A stretch of DNA of 64,000 nt, from NCBI GenBank assembly GCA_014804485.1, contig JAAUZT010000006.1, positions 31,181 through 95,180 of the forward strand, given 5' to 3'. A program made the translations under genes and the position numbers. Shown here piece after piece: positions 36,688-46,846 of this stretch (positions are counted from its first letter, which is position 1; every line of letters starts with the position of its first letter). The notes below the pieces were generated by a model that saw only the letters and a program-made list of their open reading frames with translations, was not told the origin of the DNA and searched no databases. The DNA is from Lachnospiraceae bacterium. Lineage in GTDB: Bacteria; Bacillota; Clostridia; Lachnospirales; Lachnospiraceae.

Positions 36688-38646
36688 ATGGAAAAGAACA
36701 GAGGATTGTCCTTGGTCGAACTATTGATTACAGTTGCAATATTGTCTATTGTTATGGTGATTGCGATATCTTTCATGATGACGGGAAGCAGAAGCTTCAC
36801 CAAGGGCAATGCCGACTCTACGGTGCAGAAGGAGGCGGAACTTACTGTCAATCAGATAGAAGATATGATCATAGATATCAACGGCGGTGTCTCCATGATT
36901 GACGATGCCGATAAGACGGAGTTGACGATGTATCATACCGAAGATGATGGAAGCGGAACCGGCGCCATGCTTTACTCTAAGGAGGCGGTGACATGGAACA
37001 AGTCGGATAACAATGTGTACTGCAGTAAGTGGAGAGTCAACTATGATGATTCTACCGGCGCTTATGCGGTGGATGCTTCGGCGACTGATAACTATGTGGA
37101 TCAGCTTCTGGCGGAGCATGTCACTTCATTCGATGTGGATCTGAGCGATACCTTGACGACCACAGCATTGAATGGTACGACGCGGACGATCGTCAAGTCC
37201 GTACTCGTCAAGGTAGGTTATGATGACGGCACGGGTATAGTCGATTATGCCACAAGTCCGGTCATTACGCTCCGTAACCGTATGCTCTTAAGTGACGATC
37301 CGGCGGATATCTTCGATGAGGTCACACCTGCGGCGGATACTCTGAAACTGTACTATTCAGGTATGGAGACGGCGGGAGTCGTACCTATCGTGGATCGTGT
37401 ATCCGAGGTGCAGAGAGGAGCTGTCTACTCTATCTATGCAATGATCAATATCGGGTCGGATGTGAATGACTTGGTAGATTGGGAAATTGCGGAGACAGGA
37501 ACATTAAGTACGATCGACAACAATGGAATCCTCACTGTCGGCACATACGAGGCGAATGCTTATCTGACGATCACGGCGAAATATAAATCCAATACGAGTA
37601 AGAAAGCGACAGGCGTTGTGAAGGTTGTGGGAACTACGCCGTTAAAGTCTCTTAAATCTGTGCATATTCTCACGAAGTCTATGCCAGCCTATGAAGCACA
37701 TTATGGTTCTACGGTCGTTACAGAGGGATTTAGACAAGATGAGGTAGATGCAATCACATATAAGTGGACAGTTGCGTTGATGGGTGGCGGAAGAGAAATT
37801 TCGAGCGTTGCGGAAGATTTTACCGATAACAATAAAACGCTGGATTTGATGATTAAGAAAGATCCTTTGAATTTTGGACAGATTCTTGTGATTACGTTGA
37901 CGGCGCATTCGGATATCACAGGAGAGACTGTGTCTGACCAGGTGATGTATCGAATAAATGATGAAGGAGCGGTTGGCGGCGATTCCTTTATGGAACGTGG
38001 CAAGGGCGGTCACCATGATACTGATTACTGGTTCGAAAATGATTGGGGGAGCAATCATTGGTATGATTACTATTTCTGTGATATATATGGTAATCGTATT
38101 TCAGAATACGATAGTCTACTGAGTTGTATAACAGTGGAGGATAGAGGATGTACGGCTTATGGATTGTTCATTTCTAATGATCTTCCGGTAAACAGGAGTT
38201 ATTATATAAAAGTTATATGTTACTGTAGTGGTACCGATTGGCAGGGACTTGAAAAGAATTGGCAGCGCGAGTTTATTCAGTACATTCCGGAGGTTCGGAT
38301 GTATGGGAAGTCGAATTATGAGTCGACAACTGTAAGCTCTATATTTAATTTCTACTATGTTCTGGATGGATATTATGAAGTGGCGTGGATGAATCAAAGT
38401 GATCCAATTTACGAATATAGTGTTGAAGAATTTGACTATGAAGTAAAAGATGGCGCGGTGGCGGTGGTAACACCTCAATTTACAGGTAATACGGTAACAC
38501 TGGGAGATGACTGTACGATGCATTCATGGGGGAGCTTTACGTGTGAAGGCGCTGCGGATAAGGTAGTGTTAAAGAGCATGAGGATTAGGGTGTCAATGAA
38601 GGAGCACCCAGAAATATACACGTATTCAACTGTCATTTTTGAATAG
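36688..38646 (+). CDS. Large PilW-like minor pilin with Ig-like domain, 652 aa
   Basis: The leader MEKNRG precedes LSLVELLITVAILSIVMVIAI, with Glu at +5; the mature form starts with Leu instead of Phe. Residues 30-220 form a PilW/GspJ-like globular part. Residues about 230-320 (LVDWEIAETGTLSTIDNNGILTVGT-type repeats) resemble a bacterial Ig-like (BIG2) domain. The last 300 residues are beta-rich with many Tyr and no recognised family. Codon use after about 37,640 becomes more AT-rich than the first part, which suggests that the C-terminal region was acquired or varies between strains. AAAGGAG lies 7 bases before the ATG. Confidence 0.75.
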   Translation: MEKNRGLSLVELLITVAILSIVMVIAISFMMTGSRSFTKGNADSTVQKEAELTVNQIEDMIIDINGGVSMIDDADKTELTMYHTEDDGSGTGAMLYSKEAVTWNKSDNNVYCSKWRVNYDDSTGAYAVDASATDNYVDQLLAEHVTSFDVDLSDTLTTTALNGTTRTIVKSVLVKVGYDDGTGIVDYATSPVITLRNRMLLSDDPADIFDEVTPAADTLKLYYSGMETAGVVPIVDRVSEVQRGAVYSIYAMINIGSDVNDLVDWEIAETGTLSTIDNNGILTVGTYEANAYLTITAKYKSNTSKKATGVVKVVGTTPLKSLKSVHILTKSMPAYEAHYGSTVVTEGFRQDEVDAITYKWTVALMGGGREISSVAEDFTDNNKTLDLMIKKDPLNFGQILVITLTAHSDITGETVSDQVMYRINDEGAVGGDSFMERGKGGHHDTDYWFENDWGSNHWYDYYFCDIYGNRISEYDSLLSCITVEDRGCTAYGLFISNDLPVNRSYYIKVICYCSGTDWQGLEKNWQREFIQYIPEVRMYGKSNYESTTVSSIFNFYYVLDGYYEVAWMNQSDPIYEYSVEEFDYEVKDGAVAVVTPQFTGNTVTLGDDCTMHSWGSFTCEGAADKVVLKSMRIRVSMKEHPEIYTYSTVIFE

Positions 38647-38745
38647 CAGAAGCAAGAGTGTTATAATGCAACCTTTGGATTCAGGATAACGGGAGTGCCT
38701 ATCAACTTCACAGCTTGTTTCGATGGGCGGATGGGAAGTGAAAAA

Positions 38746-41700
38746 ATGAAGAGAATGATAAGAAACAGAAAGAAACTGAATGGCAAGCGTATTGCAGCGG
38801 CGGCAGTGGCGGGACTGTCCGCTGCCGCTGTTGTTATGACAGCGGTACTGTCTGATGTGATGGAGGCGGAAGCGGCGGATACTTTGCTTGGTATCGAGAA
38901 GCTTCGTACCCGCTATAAAGAGAGCGGACGTGAATTCGTTATTCTGGAAGTTGTACCTGACAGGGCAGCGGCGGAGATCGGATATCTTGTCAGTGGTTAT
39001 GAGCCCATCCTGTGTGAGTGGGATGAGGAGGAGATGGTCTGGAGTAACTGGAAGAACACTTTATGCGAACTGCCGGCGAGAAGCCGTGAGGCCTTCGTAG
39101 AGGATAAGAAAAATGAACTGCGGGAGTACTATGCAAAACAGGGGATTGAGAAAAATTTCCCGGTGGAAGCCATAGAGGACAAGTACGAAGAGGGAGAACC
39201 GAGGCAGGAGGGTTTCGAGAGGATCGTATCCGATGGCGCTAGGAAAACGGGCTGGTTTGAAAAGATCAGTGGTACTCCGGCGGAAGGAACAGACAGATAT
39301 CAGGTTGCTTTTGACTACAAGGGTCCGTTTGGCAATGAGAGTTTGGAGTTCGAAGATACTTTGTATTATACAGTTTCAAGTGCTACCAAGATAACTTCAA
39401 CTATGAAGATAGAGTCCGACAGACCCATATATGTCAAAACAGGTGACATATATGAATATTGCGGCACATGGGAAGAAGTCAATAGTGTGGTGACAGCGTC
39501 TTTTTCGGAGGATTCGTCGGAGAAAGATGAGGAAGAAGAGGAAAAGCCTAAGCCGGATGACGGAAAGAATGATGGCGATAATAAAAATGACGATGGCAGC
39601 GGCGATGAGAATAGCGGTGACAGCGGCAGCGGTGACGAAAAAGAGGATAATGACGGCAGCGGCGACGACAGCAGTAACGAGGATAACAACGGCGGCGACG
39701 ACAGCAGTAACGAGGATAACAATGGCGGCGACGACAGCGGCAACGAAGATAACAACAGCGGCGACGACAGCGGCAACGAAGATAACAATGGCGGCGACGA
39801 CAGCAGTAACGGAGATAGCAATGGCAGCGGCAACGGGGATAACAACAGCGGCAGTAATGACGACAGTAACGGTGGTTCCGACAGTAACGATCAGCCGGAG
39901 GGTGCCGGCAACGATATAAGCAATGATGATGTTGCGAAGACAACGACATCCATTTTTGCATCTCTTCGAGAGGGCAAGTGGTTTAAGCTGGTTGCGGATG
40001 ATACTCCGGCGGACGGCTCCGGTGACAATACAGGAGCGGACGATCAGCTAAAGCCCAGTGAAGGCGAGGGTTCGAACAGTGATTCTGACGTAGATAAGCC
40101 GGATAAGGACGACAATACGGATAAAGATCAGTCAGATTCGGATGGCAACACAGATCAGGATAATACAAATCCGGATGATGCAGACGAGGATGATAGTGCG
40201 GATTCGGACGAGACAGAAACGGATGATAACAGCGATCCGGATAAGGATGAGCCGGCGGCAGATGACCCGGTTGAAGATGATGAAAGTGATAAGAATACGT
40301 TCGCAGTGGGAGAGGCAGGGGAATATTATCTGGTTGCCTTTGAGAGACAGTCTGCCGAGGAGGATCCCGCACTCGGTACACCCATGTATGCAGTAAAAGG
40401 TAAAAATGATATCGTATTGAGTGAAGATGGCGAGTATGTATTTGTGGAATGGGATGAAAGTATGGGCTATAACCAGCCCATACAGGAATACACTTTCGCC
40501 GGTAAAGAGATCTGGTGTAAGAATACATTCAAGAGTAACGAGTGGTTTAAGAAGTATGTTCTCAATATGGATAAGGCCGATTACGATGATTTCCGTATCA
40601 AGGTATTGACATTCACTCCACAGGAACTCAATGACATGGAGAAGATACCGAACTTTGATTTCCTTTATCTTAATTCCGGATTAAGAGTAGATGGACTTGA
40701 AGACGGCGGAGATATTTCAGGCAATGATATCGACACCGGAGATGACGGCAATACGGATAACGGCGACGCCAACGGAGACGATGGAAATAATGAAGGATCC
40801 GGAAGCGAAAATAAGGTAAGCGCTGATGCCGGCAATGAGATAATGACGAAGCTGTTGGCGGCCGAATCTTTACAGGGCCAATGGCGCAGGCTGGTTGCAG
40901 ACGATAATCCGGAAGGGAACACCGATGGATTAGGAACAGACAGTACCTTAGAGAATGACAACGGTTCCGATACGGATAGCGATTCCGCAACTGCCGAAGG
41001 TTCCGATGCGGACAGCAATTCCGGAGACAGCGGAGATTCTGATAAGGACAGCAGCTCCGGGAATGTCGGGGATTCCGATGCAGGCAGTGATTCCGAAAGC
41101 AACGGCAGTTCTGACACGGGCAGCGGTTTGGAGAATGCCGGTGACTCTGATACAGACAGCAATTCTGAGAATAGCGACGACTCTGAGACCGGCGATGACA
41201 GCGGTTCAAAGGATGACGATGATGCCGGGGAAGTCAGTATCTCGGAGAATAATATCGGTTCTGATAAGAAGACTGTTAAGGCATCTTCCGATGGCGATAG
41301 TGATATCGTTGACGAAAAAGTGCATAACTATTCGGCGGATAACGATCTGTCTGATGAGGTGTTGAAATATTTCTTTGATATAACGATCGCAGGCGCGAAA
41401 CCGTGTCTGGTAGATGGTTCTATTCTGTATGCGAAAGATGACAGTGGTAGTATCGCGGTCAATGAAGAACTTCAAAACACCAATATATTCAGACTTTCCG
41501 CGATGCTCTGTCAGGATAATCTGAGCGAATGGTATGAGCAGCATCGTGCTAATTATACGAGACTGTCCGTGACACAGTTAATGAACGGCATTGTGGAGGA
41601 TGCGGATAAGAACTTTGTGGAAGAGCAGGTCTACTGCAGATTCGGCAATGGCAGTGATTCCATCATTAATGACCTATTCTATGACGCAACGATTTATAAG

Positions 41701-44700
41701 GACGGCGGCGAGATCGAACCGGGCTTCCAGTGTGTTCTGGATGAGATCAAACTGGACAATCTGTATCGTGAAGCGGATACATCGGGGAATTATAAGCCTC
41801 TTTCCACTAGTATATCGCAGGCGAAGGCGGTACGGCATATTCTGAATTACAGAGATCGCAGGAAAGTAGAGACGAAGAAAGATATCCGGGTATTGGAGAT
41901 CCAGCCGGCTATGGCGGATACCCCTGAGCTTACATTAGATCAGCTGAAGGAGTGGGCGCCCGGAGTAGAGACTGCTGATATCACGGTTATGACGACGGCG
42001 GAGTTTATCGGCAAGATCGAGAAACTGAATGAAACTTACGACCTGATCTATATCGGTACGAGCAAAGATCATCTGAATATGCGTTATTGGATGGATAGAA
42101 ACTATACGGGCAAACCGGATAAGAACCATATTCCCTCCGGTACGGCGTTCAACGATGCGGATATGGACGGACTGATCTATTGTAATATCGGTGATCTGCG
42201 TGTTACATACATGCCGCTGGCAGGGCAGCTGGACACGGAATATTGGAATAATAACCGGAACGAGAATGTATATTACTATAATTATATGCGTTATGGCGGC
42301 AATGACATTACGGAGGAGAAGAAGGAAGCTTTGTTGTCCTTCCTGGATGGTTCCTATCCGGTTATCATTGCGGATGACTTCATAGAGCAGCCGGCGACGA
42401 TATATGAAGATATCGAGTATAGAGCCAGCCGCGTAAATCTTGCAGAAGGAGAATATACCCAGAAAGATCTGCAGGCGCTTGGCGTACCGGCAAGGGTGAT
42501 CTCTTCCCTTAAGGTGAAGAAAGGCTATAGAGTGACTGTTTTCGATCAGGATAATTTCCAAGGGAACAGTGCGGTATTTACGAAGGATGAGATCAATTTT
42601 GTGACAACGGCCTCTCAGGGGAACTGGAATGACAGGGTAGTTTCCCTGATCATAGAGCGGGAGGAAAATGCGGAACCGAGCCGGCGGATCGATGAGGACC
42701 ATATTGATAACTGTACCTATTTATATGAATTCGTCAAGAAGGCGCTGGATGACAAGTATGTGAACTTCTATACCTGGGGTGACATCGGGGAGGATTCGGA
42801 ACTTTTCAAGTTCTACCTGAATCGGCCTAAGGTAAGTCTGACTGAGACTGCGGTGGGCGGCGAAGTAAAGGAAGGCAGTGATATCTACTATATTAATTCG
42901 GATATGAACGGAAGATACAGTCTGAATTATCGTTTTAAAATTCAGAACGAGGGAACTGCTTCCTATAATACCAAATATCGCTGCAAACTCTATATAGACG
43001 TGAACTCTGACGGTAAATTTTCCGCGCAGGAGGAAATAGAGGATATCAGTATCACGCAGAACGGCGGTTCTGTATCGGCGGATGCATTGTATGCTGACAG
43101 ATCCTACATACTTTCCAGGCAGGTTCCCATGGGATATAAAGGGCTGCTTCCGTGGAGACTGGAGATCACGCAGGCCGATAATCCGAATATTTATACTTCC
43201 ATGAGCGGCTTTACCAAGCTGGAGGGCATGGAACAGGAACAGATCAAGGTCTTACAGATCGGGCGTGATGTAATTAAGGATGTAGACTGGTGGGGCCGTG
43301 AGTGGGAGAGACTGTTTGATCTCGGAGAGGAGATCAGAACACCCGGAACAATTTATAATACGCTGGTATATGGCGGAACGATAGACGGCGTTTATTACGA
43401 GGGGATAACGAAAGATTTTGATATTGATGTAACCTTTAAGACGATCCCGGAGTATGAACAGGAGTATGCGGCGAATCCGGAGTATCTGAAGGATTTCAAT
43501 ATGTTGATTCTGGGATTCAGCGATTCGTACGGAGATTTCAGCGGAGATGCCGAGACGGGCGCGATGGGGTCTATCATTGATTTCGTAAACAGCGGCAAGA
43601 GTGTTCTGTTTGCGCATGACACGACTTCTTACTTCAATTATGAGAAGAAAGGAGGAGGCTATCCTAATTTTAACGGTGTGGGTTATCCCTGGAGAGATAA
43701 TCATAATGACACGAGAAGTCATGATCAATATCACTGGGCCAGCACGCTGAATACGTATTTTCGTAATCTGGTCGGCATGGATCGTTTCGGCATCCTGAGT
43801 ACCGGGACGCTGCAGCGCGGAGATGTGCTGCGCGAGGGAACCGAAGCGTTTAAGGAGGTCGTTGAGTCAAGGTATGACGTGGCGTATAAGCCTAAGAGCG
43901 GCAAGAAGGAAACAGTGCCGCAGGTACACGGGTATACTTACCAGCTTATTAATGCAAAAGATCTTGCGGCAGACGGGGGCCAACAGAAAATTGACTATAA
44001 CAGATGGGAACTGGATATGTCGAAGGCGAATAACTGGAAATTTTCCAATACCTATAGGAATATACGCTATGACAAGGTGTATTACGCGGGTGGAGCCTCT
44101 GAGAACGATAGATACGGTGAAGTGGTATCGCCTTACAACGGTGAGATAGATCAACTTTATGTAAACCAAGTGAATCGTGGACAGATCGTGGAATATCCGT
44201 ATAAGCTTCAGGAGCGTTTTGAGGTTGCAATGACGCACGGACAGTACTATGAGCTGGACTATACGGCGGACGACGACGGCGACGGACAGAGTGATCTGGT
44301 AGTGTGGTACTGCCTTGGATCAAGGGGAGCGAACGGCGCCGAGACAATATATTCCCAGTCGCCCAATGATGTGAGGAATAATTACTATATTTATAACAAG
44401 GGAAATATAACTTATACCGGTATGGGGCATAGTGCCGCACAAAATCTGAGGTATACAGTAGAGGAAGCGAAGCTGTTCATCAACACGATGATCGCATCCT
44501 ATCAGGCAGGTATCAAAGACCCGCAGATCAGTGTGCTGAAACAAGGTCTTCCGGAATCCGAGGAGATGAAACTGCTCTATAGATATTATGATGCGGTTAA
44601 TGACTTCTCCTTGAATGATGCAGTGGCATCGGATGGCTATGAGAAGATTTATTTCACGGTACAGGATATCAACTTCATTAAGGGAACCAGAGAGATCGAA

Positions 44701-45021
44701 TCGCATGTATATTATAAAGATGATAACGGCGGCGAAGTGATCAACGTGGACGGCGAAGATATCAGGGTTAACCGTCTTGCGGACTATATGTTTAACGCCA
44801 AGGACGGAAGCCCGGTAGATGCCTCTAATCTGACCAGCGGCGGTATCTATTACATTCAGGTGCCGAGGGACATCATGAAGAAGTGTGAGGATGGGCTGGA
44901 TCTTTACTTTGAGGCACAGAGTACCATTACCACCAATACGACAAAGAAAAATGTATATACCACCGAAAAGGTATATGCTAAGCTGAAGGTATTACAGGCG
45001 TATTTGTTCAATTTGGAGTAA
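38746..45021 (+). CDS. Giant secreted DUF5057-type protein with Asp-rich repeats
   Basis: About 2,091 residues. Residues 1-45 are a signal peptide (KRIAAAAVAGLSAAAVVMTAVL, cut near AEA). A first lobe opens EFVILEVVPDRAAAEIGYL, typical of DUF5057 proteins. Asp/Ser/Asn/Gly-rich linkers lie near 265-390, 420-515 and 660-850; WFKLVADD and WRRLVADD mark a repeated motif between them. A second core starts IRVLEIQPAMADTPELTL near 1050. A beta-gamma-crystallin-like segment (VTVFDQDNFQGN, then WNDRVVSLIIE) lies near 1260-1305. DVNSDGKFSAQEE near 1420 and DDDGDGQSDL near 1843 read as calcium loops. There is no anchor motif. The start (38731 or 38746) is not certain. Position before pilB suggests a pilus-linked surface role. 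Confidence 0.78.
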   Translation: MKRMIRNRKKLNGKRIAAAAVAGLSAAAVVMTAVLSDVMEAEAADTLLGIEKLRTRYKESGREFVILEVVPDRAAAEIGYLVSGYEPILCEWDEEEMVWSNWKNTLCELPARSREAFVEDKKNELREYYAKQGIEKNFPVEAIEDKYEEGEPRQEGFERIVSDGARKTGWFEKISGTPAEGTDRYQVAFDYKGPFGNESLEFEDTLYYTVSSATKITSTMKIESDRPIYVKTGDIYEYCGTWEEVNSVVTASFSEDSSEKDEEEEEKPKPDDGKNDGDNKNDDGSGDENSGDSGSGDEKEDNDGSGDDSSNEDNNGGDDSSNEDNNGGDDSGNEDNNSGDDSGNEDNNGGDDSSNGDSNGSGNGDNNSGSNDDSNGGSDSNDQPEGAGNDISNDDVAKTTTSIFASLREGKWFKLVADDTPADGSGDNTGADDQLKPSEGEGSNSDSDVDKPDKDDNTDKDQSDSDGNTDQDNTNPDDADEDDSADSDETETDDNSDPDKDEPAADDPVEDDESDKNTFAVGEAGEYYLVAFERQSAEEDPALGTPMYAVKGKNDIVLSEDGEYVFVEWDESMGYNQPIQEYTFAGKEIWCKNTFKSNEWFKKYVLNMDKADYDDFRIKVLTFTPQELNDMEKIPNFDFLYLNSGLRVDGLEDGGDISGNDIDTGDDGNTDNGDANGDDGNNEGSGSENKVSADAGNEIMTKLLAAESLQGQWRRLVADDNPEGNTDGLGTDSTLENDNGSDTDSDSATAEGSDADSNSGDSGDSDKDSSSGNVGDSDAGSDSESNGSSDTGSGLENAGDSDTDSNSENSDDSETGDDSGSKDDDDAGEVSISENNIGSDKKTVKASSDGDSDIVDEKVHNYSADNDLSDEVLKYFFDITIAGAKPCLVDGSILYAKDDSGSIAVNEELQNTNIFRLSAMLCQDNLSEWYEQHRANYTRLSVTQLMNGIVEDADKNFVEEQVYCRFGNGSDSIINDLFYDATIYKDGGEIEPGFQCVLDEIKLDNLYREADTSGNYKPLSTSISQAKAVRHILNYRDRRKVETKKDIRVLEIQPAMADTPELTLDQLKEWAPGVETADITVMTTAEFIGKIEKLNETYDLIYIGTSKDHLNMRYWMDRNYTGKPDKNHIPSGTAFNDADMDGLIYCNIGDLRVTYMPLAGQLDTEYWNNNRNENVYYYNYMRYGGNDITEEKKEALLSFLDGSYPVIIADDFIEQPATIYEDIEYRASRVNLAEGEYTQKDLQALGVPARVISSLKVKKGYRVTVFDQDNFQGNSAVFTKDEINFVTTASQGNWNDRVVSLIIEREENAEPSRRIDEDHIDNCTYLYEFVKKALDDKYVNFYTWGDIGEDSELFKFYLNRPKVSLTETAVGGEVKEGSDIYYINSDMNGRYSLNYRFKIQNEGTASYNTKYRCKLYIDVNSDGKFSAQEEIEDISITQNGGSVSADALYADRSYILSRQVPMGYKGLLPWRLEITQADNPNIYTSMSGFTKLEGMEQEQIKVLQIGRDVIKDVDWWGREWERLFDLGEEIRTPGTIYNTLVYGGTIDGVYYEGITKDFDIDVTFKTIPEYEQEYAANPEYLKDFNMLILGFSDSYGDFSGDAETGAMGSIIDFVNSGKSVLFAHDTTSYFNYEKKGGGYPNFNGVGYPWRDNHNDTRSHDQYHWASTLNTYFRNLVGMDRFGILSTGTLQRGDVLREGTEAFKEVVESRYDVAYKPKSGKKETVPQVHGYTYQLINAKDLAADGGQQKIDYNRWELDMSKANNWKFSNTYRNIRYDKVYYAGGASENDRYGEVVSPYNGEIDQLYVNQVNRGQIVEYPYKLQERFEVAMTHGQYYELDYTADDDGDGQSDLVVWYCLGSRGANGAETIYSQSPNDVRNNYYIYNKGNITYTGMGHSAAQNLRYTVEEAKLFINTMIASYQAGIKDPQISVLKQGLPESEEMKLLYRYYDAVNDFSLNDAVASDGYEKIYFTVQDINFIKGTREIESHVYYKDDNGGEVINVDGEDIRVNRLADYMFNAKDGSPVDASNLTSGGIYYIQVPRDIMKKCEDGLDLYFEAQSTITTNTTKKNVYTTEKVYAKLKVLQAYLFNLE
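39664..39828 (+). repeat. 33-bp tandem repeat in the giant gene
   Basis: Five head-to-tail units of 33 bp encode DDSSNEDNNGG or close variants; units 1 and 2 are nearly identical in DNA. They code for a flexible, acidic, calcium-binding-like linker. Copy number could change by slippage in frame, altering linker length. Confidence 0.8.
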
Positions 45022-45083
45022 CAGGCAGGGAAGTACTTCAGGAGAAAGGAAGCTTGGAAATAAAACAACAGGGGTAAAAGGGC

Positions 45084-46778
45084 ATGGATTTTAACAGAAA
45101 AAAGATACGTCTTGGCGACGTGCTTGTCAACAGCGGTGTTATTACACAGGAACAGCTTGAAGAAGGATTGAAGCGCCAGAAGGGCAGCGGACGGAAATTA
45201 GGAGAAACTCTGGTAGATGAGGGGTTCGTGACAGAGGAAGCGATTGCCAGGGCATTAAGCAGCCAGCTTGGCTATGAAATGGTGGATCTGCAGAATGTGG
45301 CGATACCGGACGATATTCTGAAGCTTGTGCCCGGTAATGTGCTGGAGCGCTATAAGGTACTGCCTTTCGAGTATGCGCCGGACAATATGAACGTGCTGCA
45401 TGTGGCGATGGCTGATCCGATGGATATGGCCGCGATGGATGATATCACGATCATCACTAATCTTCAGGTGGAACCGGTGGTGTCCACGACAAGAAGCATC
45501 ATGCTCGCTCTGGATAAATATTTCGGCAATGTGGAAGTTAATTCCGCATTGGAGGAATATACGAGGGAGAAAGAAAGCCAGATGGCTGAGCAGGAGGATA
45601 TGTACAGCGAAGACGTGAACAATTCTCCTATTGTCCAGCTTGTTAAGACAATGATCGACCAGGCGGTCAGACAGCGTGCTTCCGATATTCATATAGAGCC
45701 GATGGAGCGTCAGGTGCGTATCAGATACCGTATAGACGGTGCTTTGTATGAGAAAGTGACCTACAGCATCCGGCTGCTTCCGGCGATGGTTGCCAGAATC
45801 AAGATCATCGGCGGCATGGATATCGCAGAGAAGAGGAAACCACAGGACGGGCGTATCACACAGATTGTAGACAGACAGGAGTTCGATATCCGTGTTTCGA
45901 TTCTGCCTACAGTATACGGCGAGAAAGTGGTTATGCGACTTACCTCGAAGAATGCGCTCACCAGAGAGAAGAGTCAGTTAGGATTTAAGCCCAAAGAGCT
46001 GAAACAGTTTGACCATATCTTGCGGAATCCGCATGGTATCCTGCTGGTTACGGGACCTACCGGAAGCGGTAAGTCAACGACACTGTATACGGCGCTCAGT
46101 GAATTAAATAAGGTAGATGTTAATATCATCACCGTAGAAGATCCTGTGGAGGCAAATATTGACGGAATCAATCAGGTGCAGGTGAATAACAAAGCGGAAC
46201 TGACTTTTGCCAGTGCCCTGCGTTCCATTTTGCGACAGGACCCGGATATTATCATGATTGGTGAGATCCGTGACCAGGAGACGGCGTCCATCGCCGTTCA
46301 GGCGTCCATCACGGGACACCTTGTAGTATCTACGCTGCATACGAACTCGGCGGCAGGTACGATTACCCGTCTGATGGATATGGGAATCGAGCCCTATCTG
46401 ATCGCGGATTCCGTAGTGGGTGTTATTGCACAGCGACTTGTACGCCGGCTCTGCCCGGAGTGCAAGAGAGCTAAGAAGCCGAATGAGGAAGAATTGGAGT
46501 TATTATGTCTTGAGCCGGATGCGGATGTCACCATCTATGAGCCCTGCGGCTGCTCTAAGTGCGACGGCACAGGTTTTAAGGGCAGAATCGGTGTCTATGA
46601 GATCATGGAAATCACGCAGCCGATCAAAAATATCATCAGCAAGAACGGCGATGCCGAGGCAATCAAGGGCAAAGCTCTGGAAGAAGGCATGAATACGCTG
46701 CGTATGAGCGCTACCGAGTATGTGTTGGACGGAATCACTTCCGTCAATGAGATGATGAAGGTTTCGTTCGACCTGTAA
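45084..46778 (+). CDS. pilB: Type IV pilus extension ATPase PilB with MshEN domain
   Basis: A 564-residue GspE/PilB motor that powers pilus assembly. The N-terminal domain has two tandem MshEN motifs, IRLGDVLVNSGVITQEQL and RKLGETLVDEGFVTEEAI, 28 residues apart; in MshE this motif pair binds c-di-GMP. The motor domain shows QRASDIHIEP, Walker A GPTGSGKST, VEDPVEANIDG, IIMIGEIRDQETA and TGHLVVSTLHT, and the zinc cysteines CPECK and CSKC near 475-500. It is the last gene of the pilus operon, 62 bp after the giant gene, and is followed by a strong terminator. Confidence 0.95.
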   Translation: MDFNRKKIRLGDVLVNSGVITQEQLEEGLKRQKGSGRKLGETLVDEGFVTEEAIARALSSQLGYEMVDLQNVAIPDDILKLVPGNVLERYKVLPFEYAPDNMNVLHVAMADPMDMAAMDDITIITNLQVEPVVSTTRSIMLALDKYFGNVEVNSALEEYTREKESQMAEQEDMYSEDVNNSPIVQLVKTMIDQAVRQRASDIHIEPMERQVRIRYRIDGALYEKVTYSIRLLPAMVARIKIIGGMDIAEKRKPQDGRITQIVDRQEFDIRVSILPTVYGEKVVMRLTSKNALTREKSQLGFKPKELKQFDHILRNPHGILLVTGPTGSGKSTTLYTALSELNKVDVNIITVEDPVEANIDGINQVQVNNKAELTFASALRSILRQDPDIIMIGEIRDQETASIAVQASITGHLVVSTLHTNSAAGTITRLMDMGIEPYLIADSVVGVIAQRLVRRLCPECKRAKKPNEEELELLCLEPDADVTIYEPCGCSKCDGTGFKGRIGVYEIMEITQPIKNIISKNGDAEAIKGKALEEGMNTLRMSATEYVLDGITSVNEMMKVSFDL

Positions 46779-46812
46779 CATATGTTATTTAATTTCATAA
46801 TATACTTATTAT

Positions 46813-46846
46813 AAAGCCTCTCTGTGGATTCACAGAGAGGCTTTTT
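46813..46846 (+). terminator. Strong intrinsic terminator after pilB
   Basis: AAAGCCTCTCTGTG pairs perfectly with CACAGAGAGGCTTT around a 4-base loop, ending in TTTTT. It marks the end of the pilus operon. Confidence 0.92.

Noticed and set aside
39664-39828. Tandem repeats considered as CRISPR
   Set aside because: Units are head to tail without spacers and in frame with the coding sequence.
39366-39845. Minus-strand ORF of 159 residues (Leu/Ser/Pro-rich)
   Set aside because: It is the complement of the Asp/Ser repeat region of the giant gene; low complexity and no ribosome site.
39527-39919. Plus-strand ORF of Thr/Ala/Met repeats
   Set aside because: Other-frame reading of the same 33-bp repeats.
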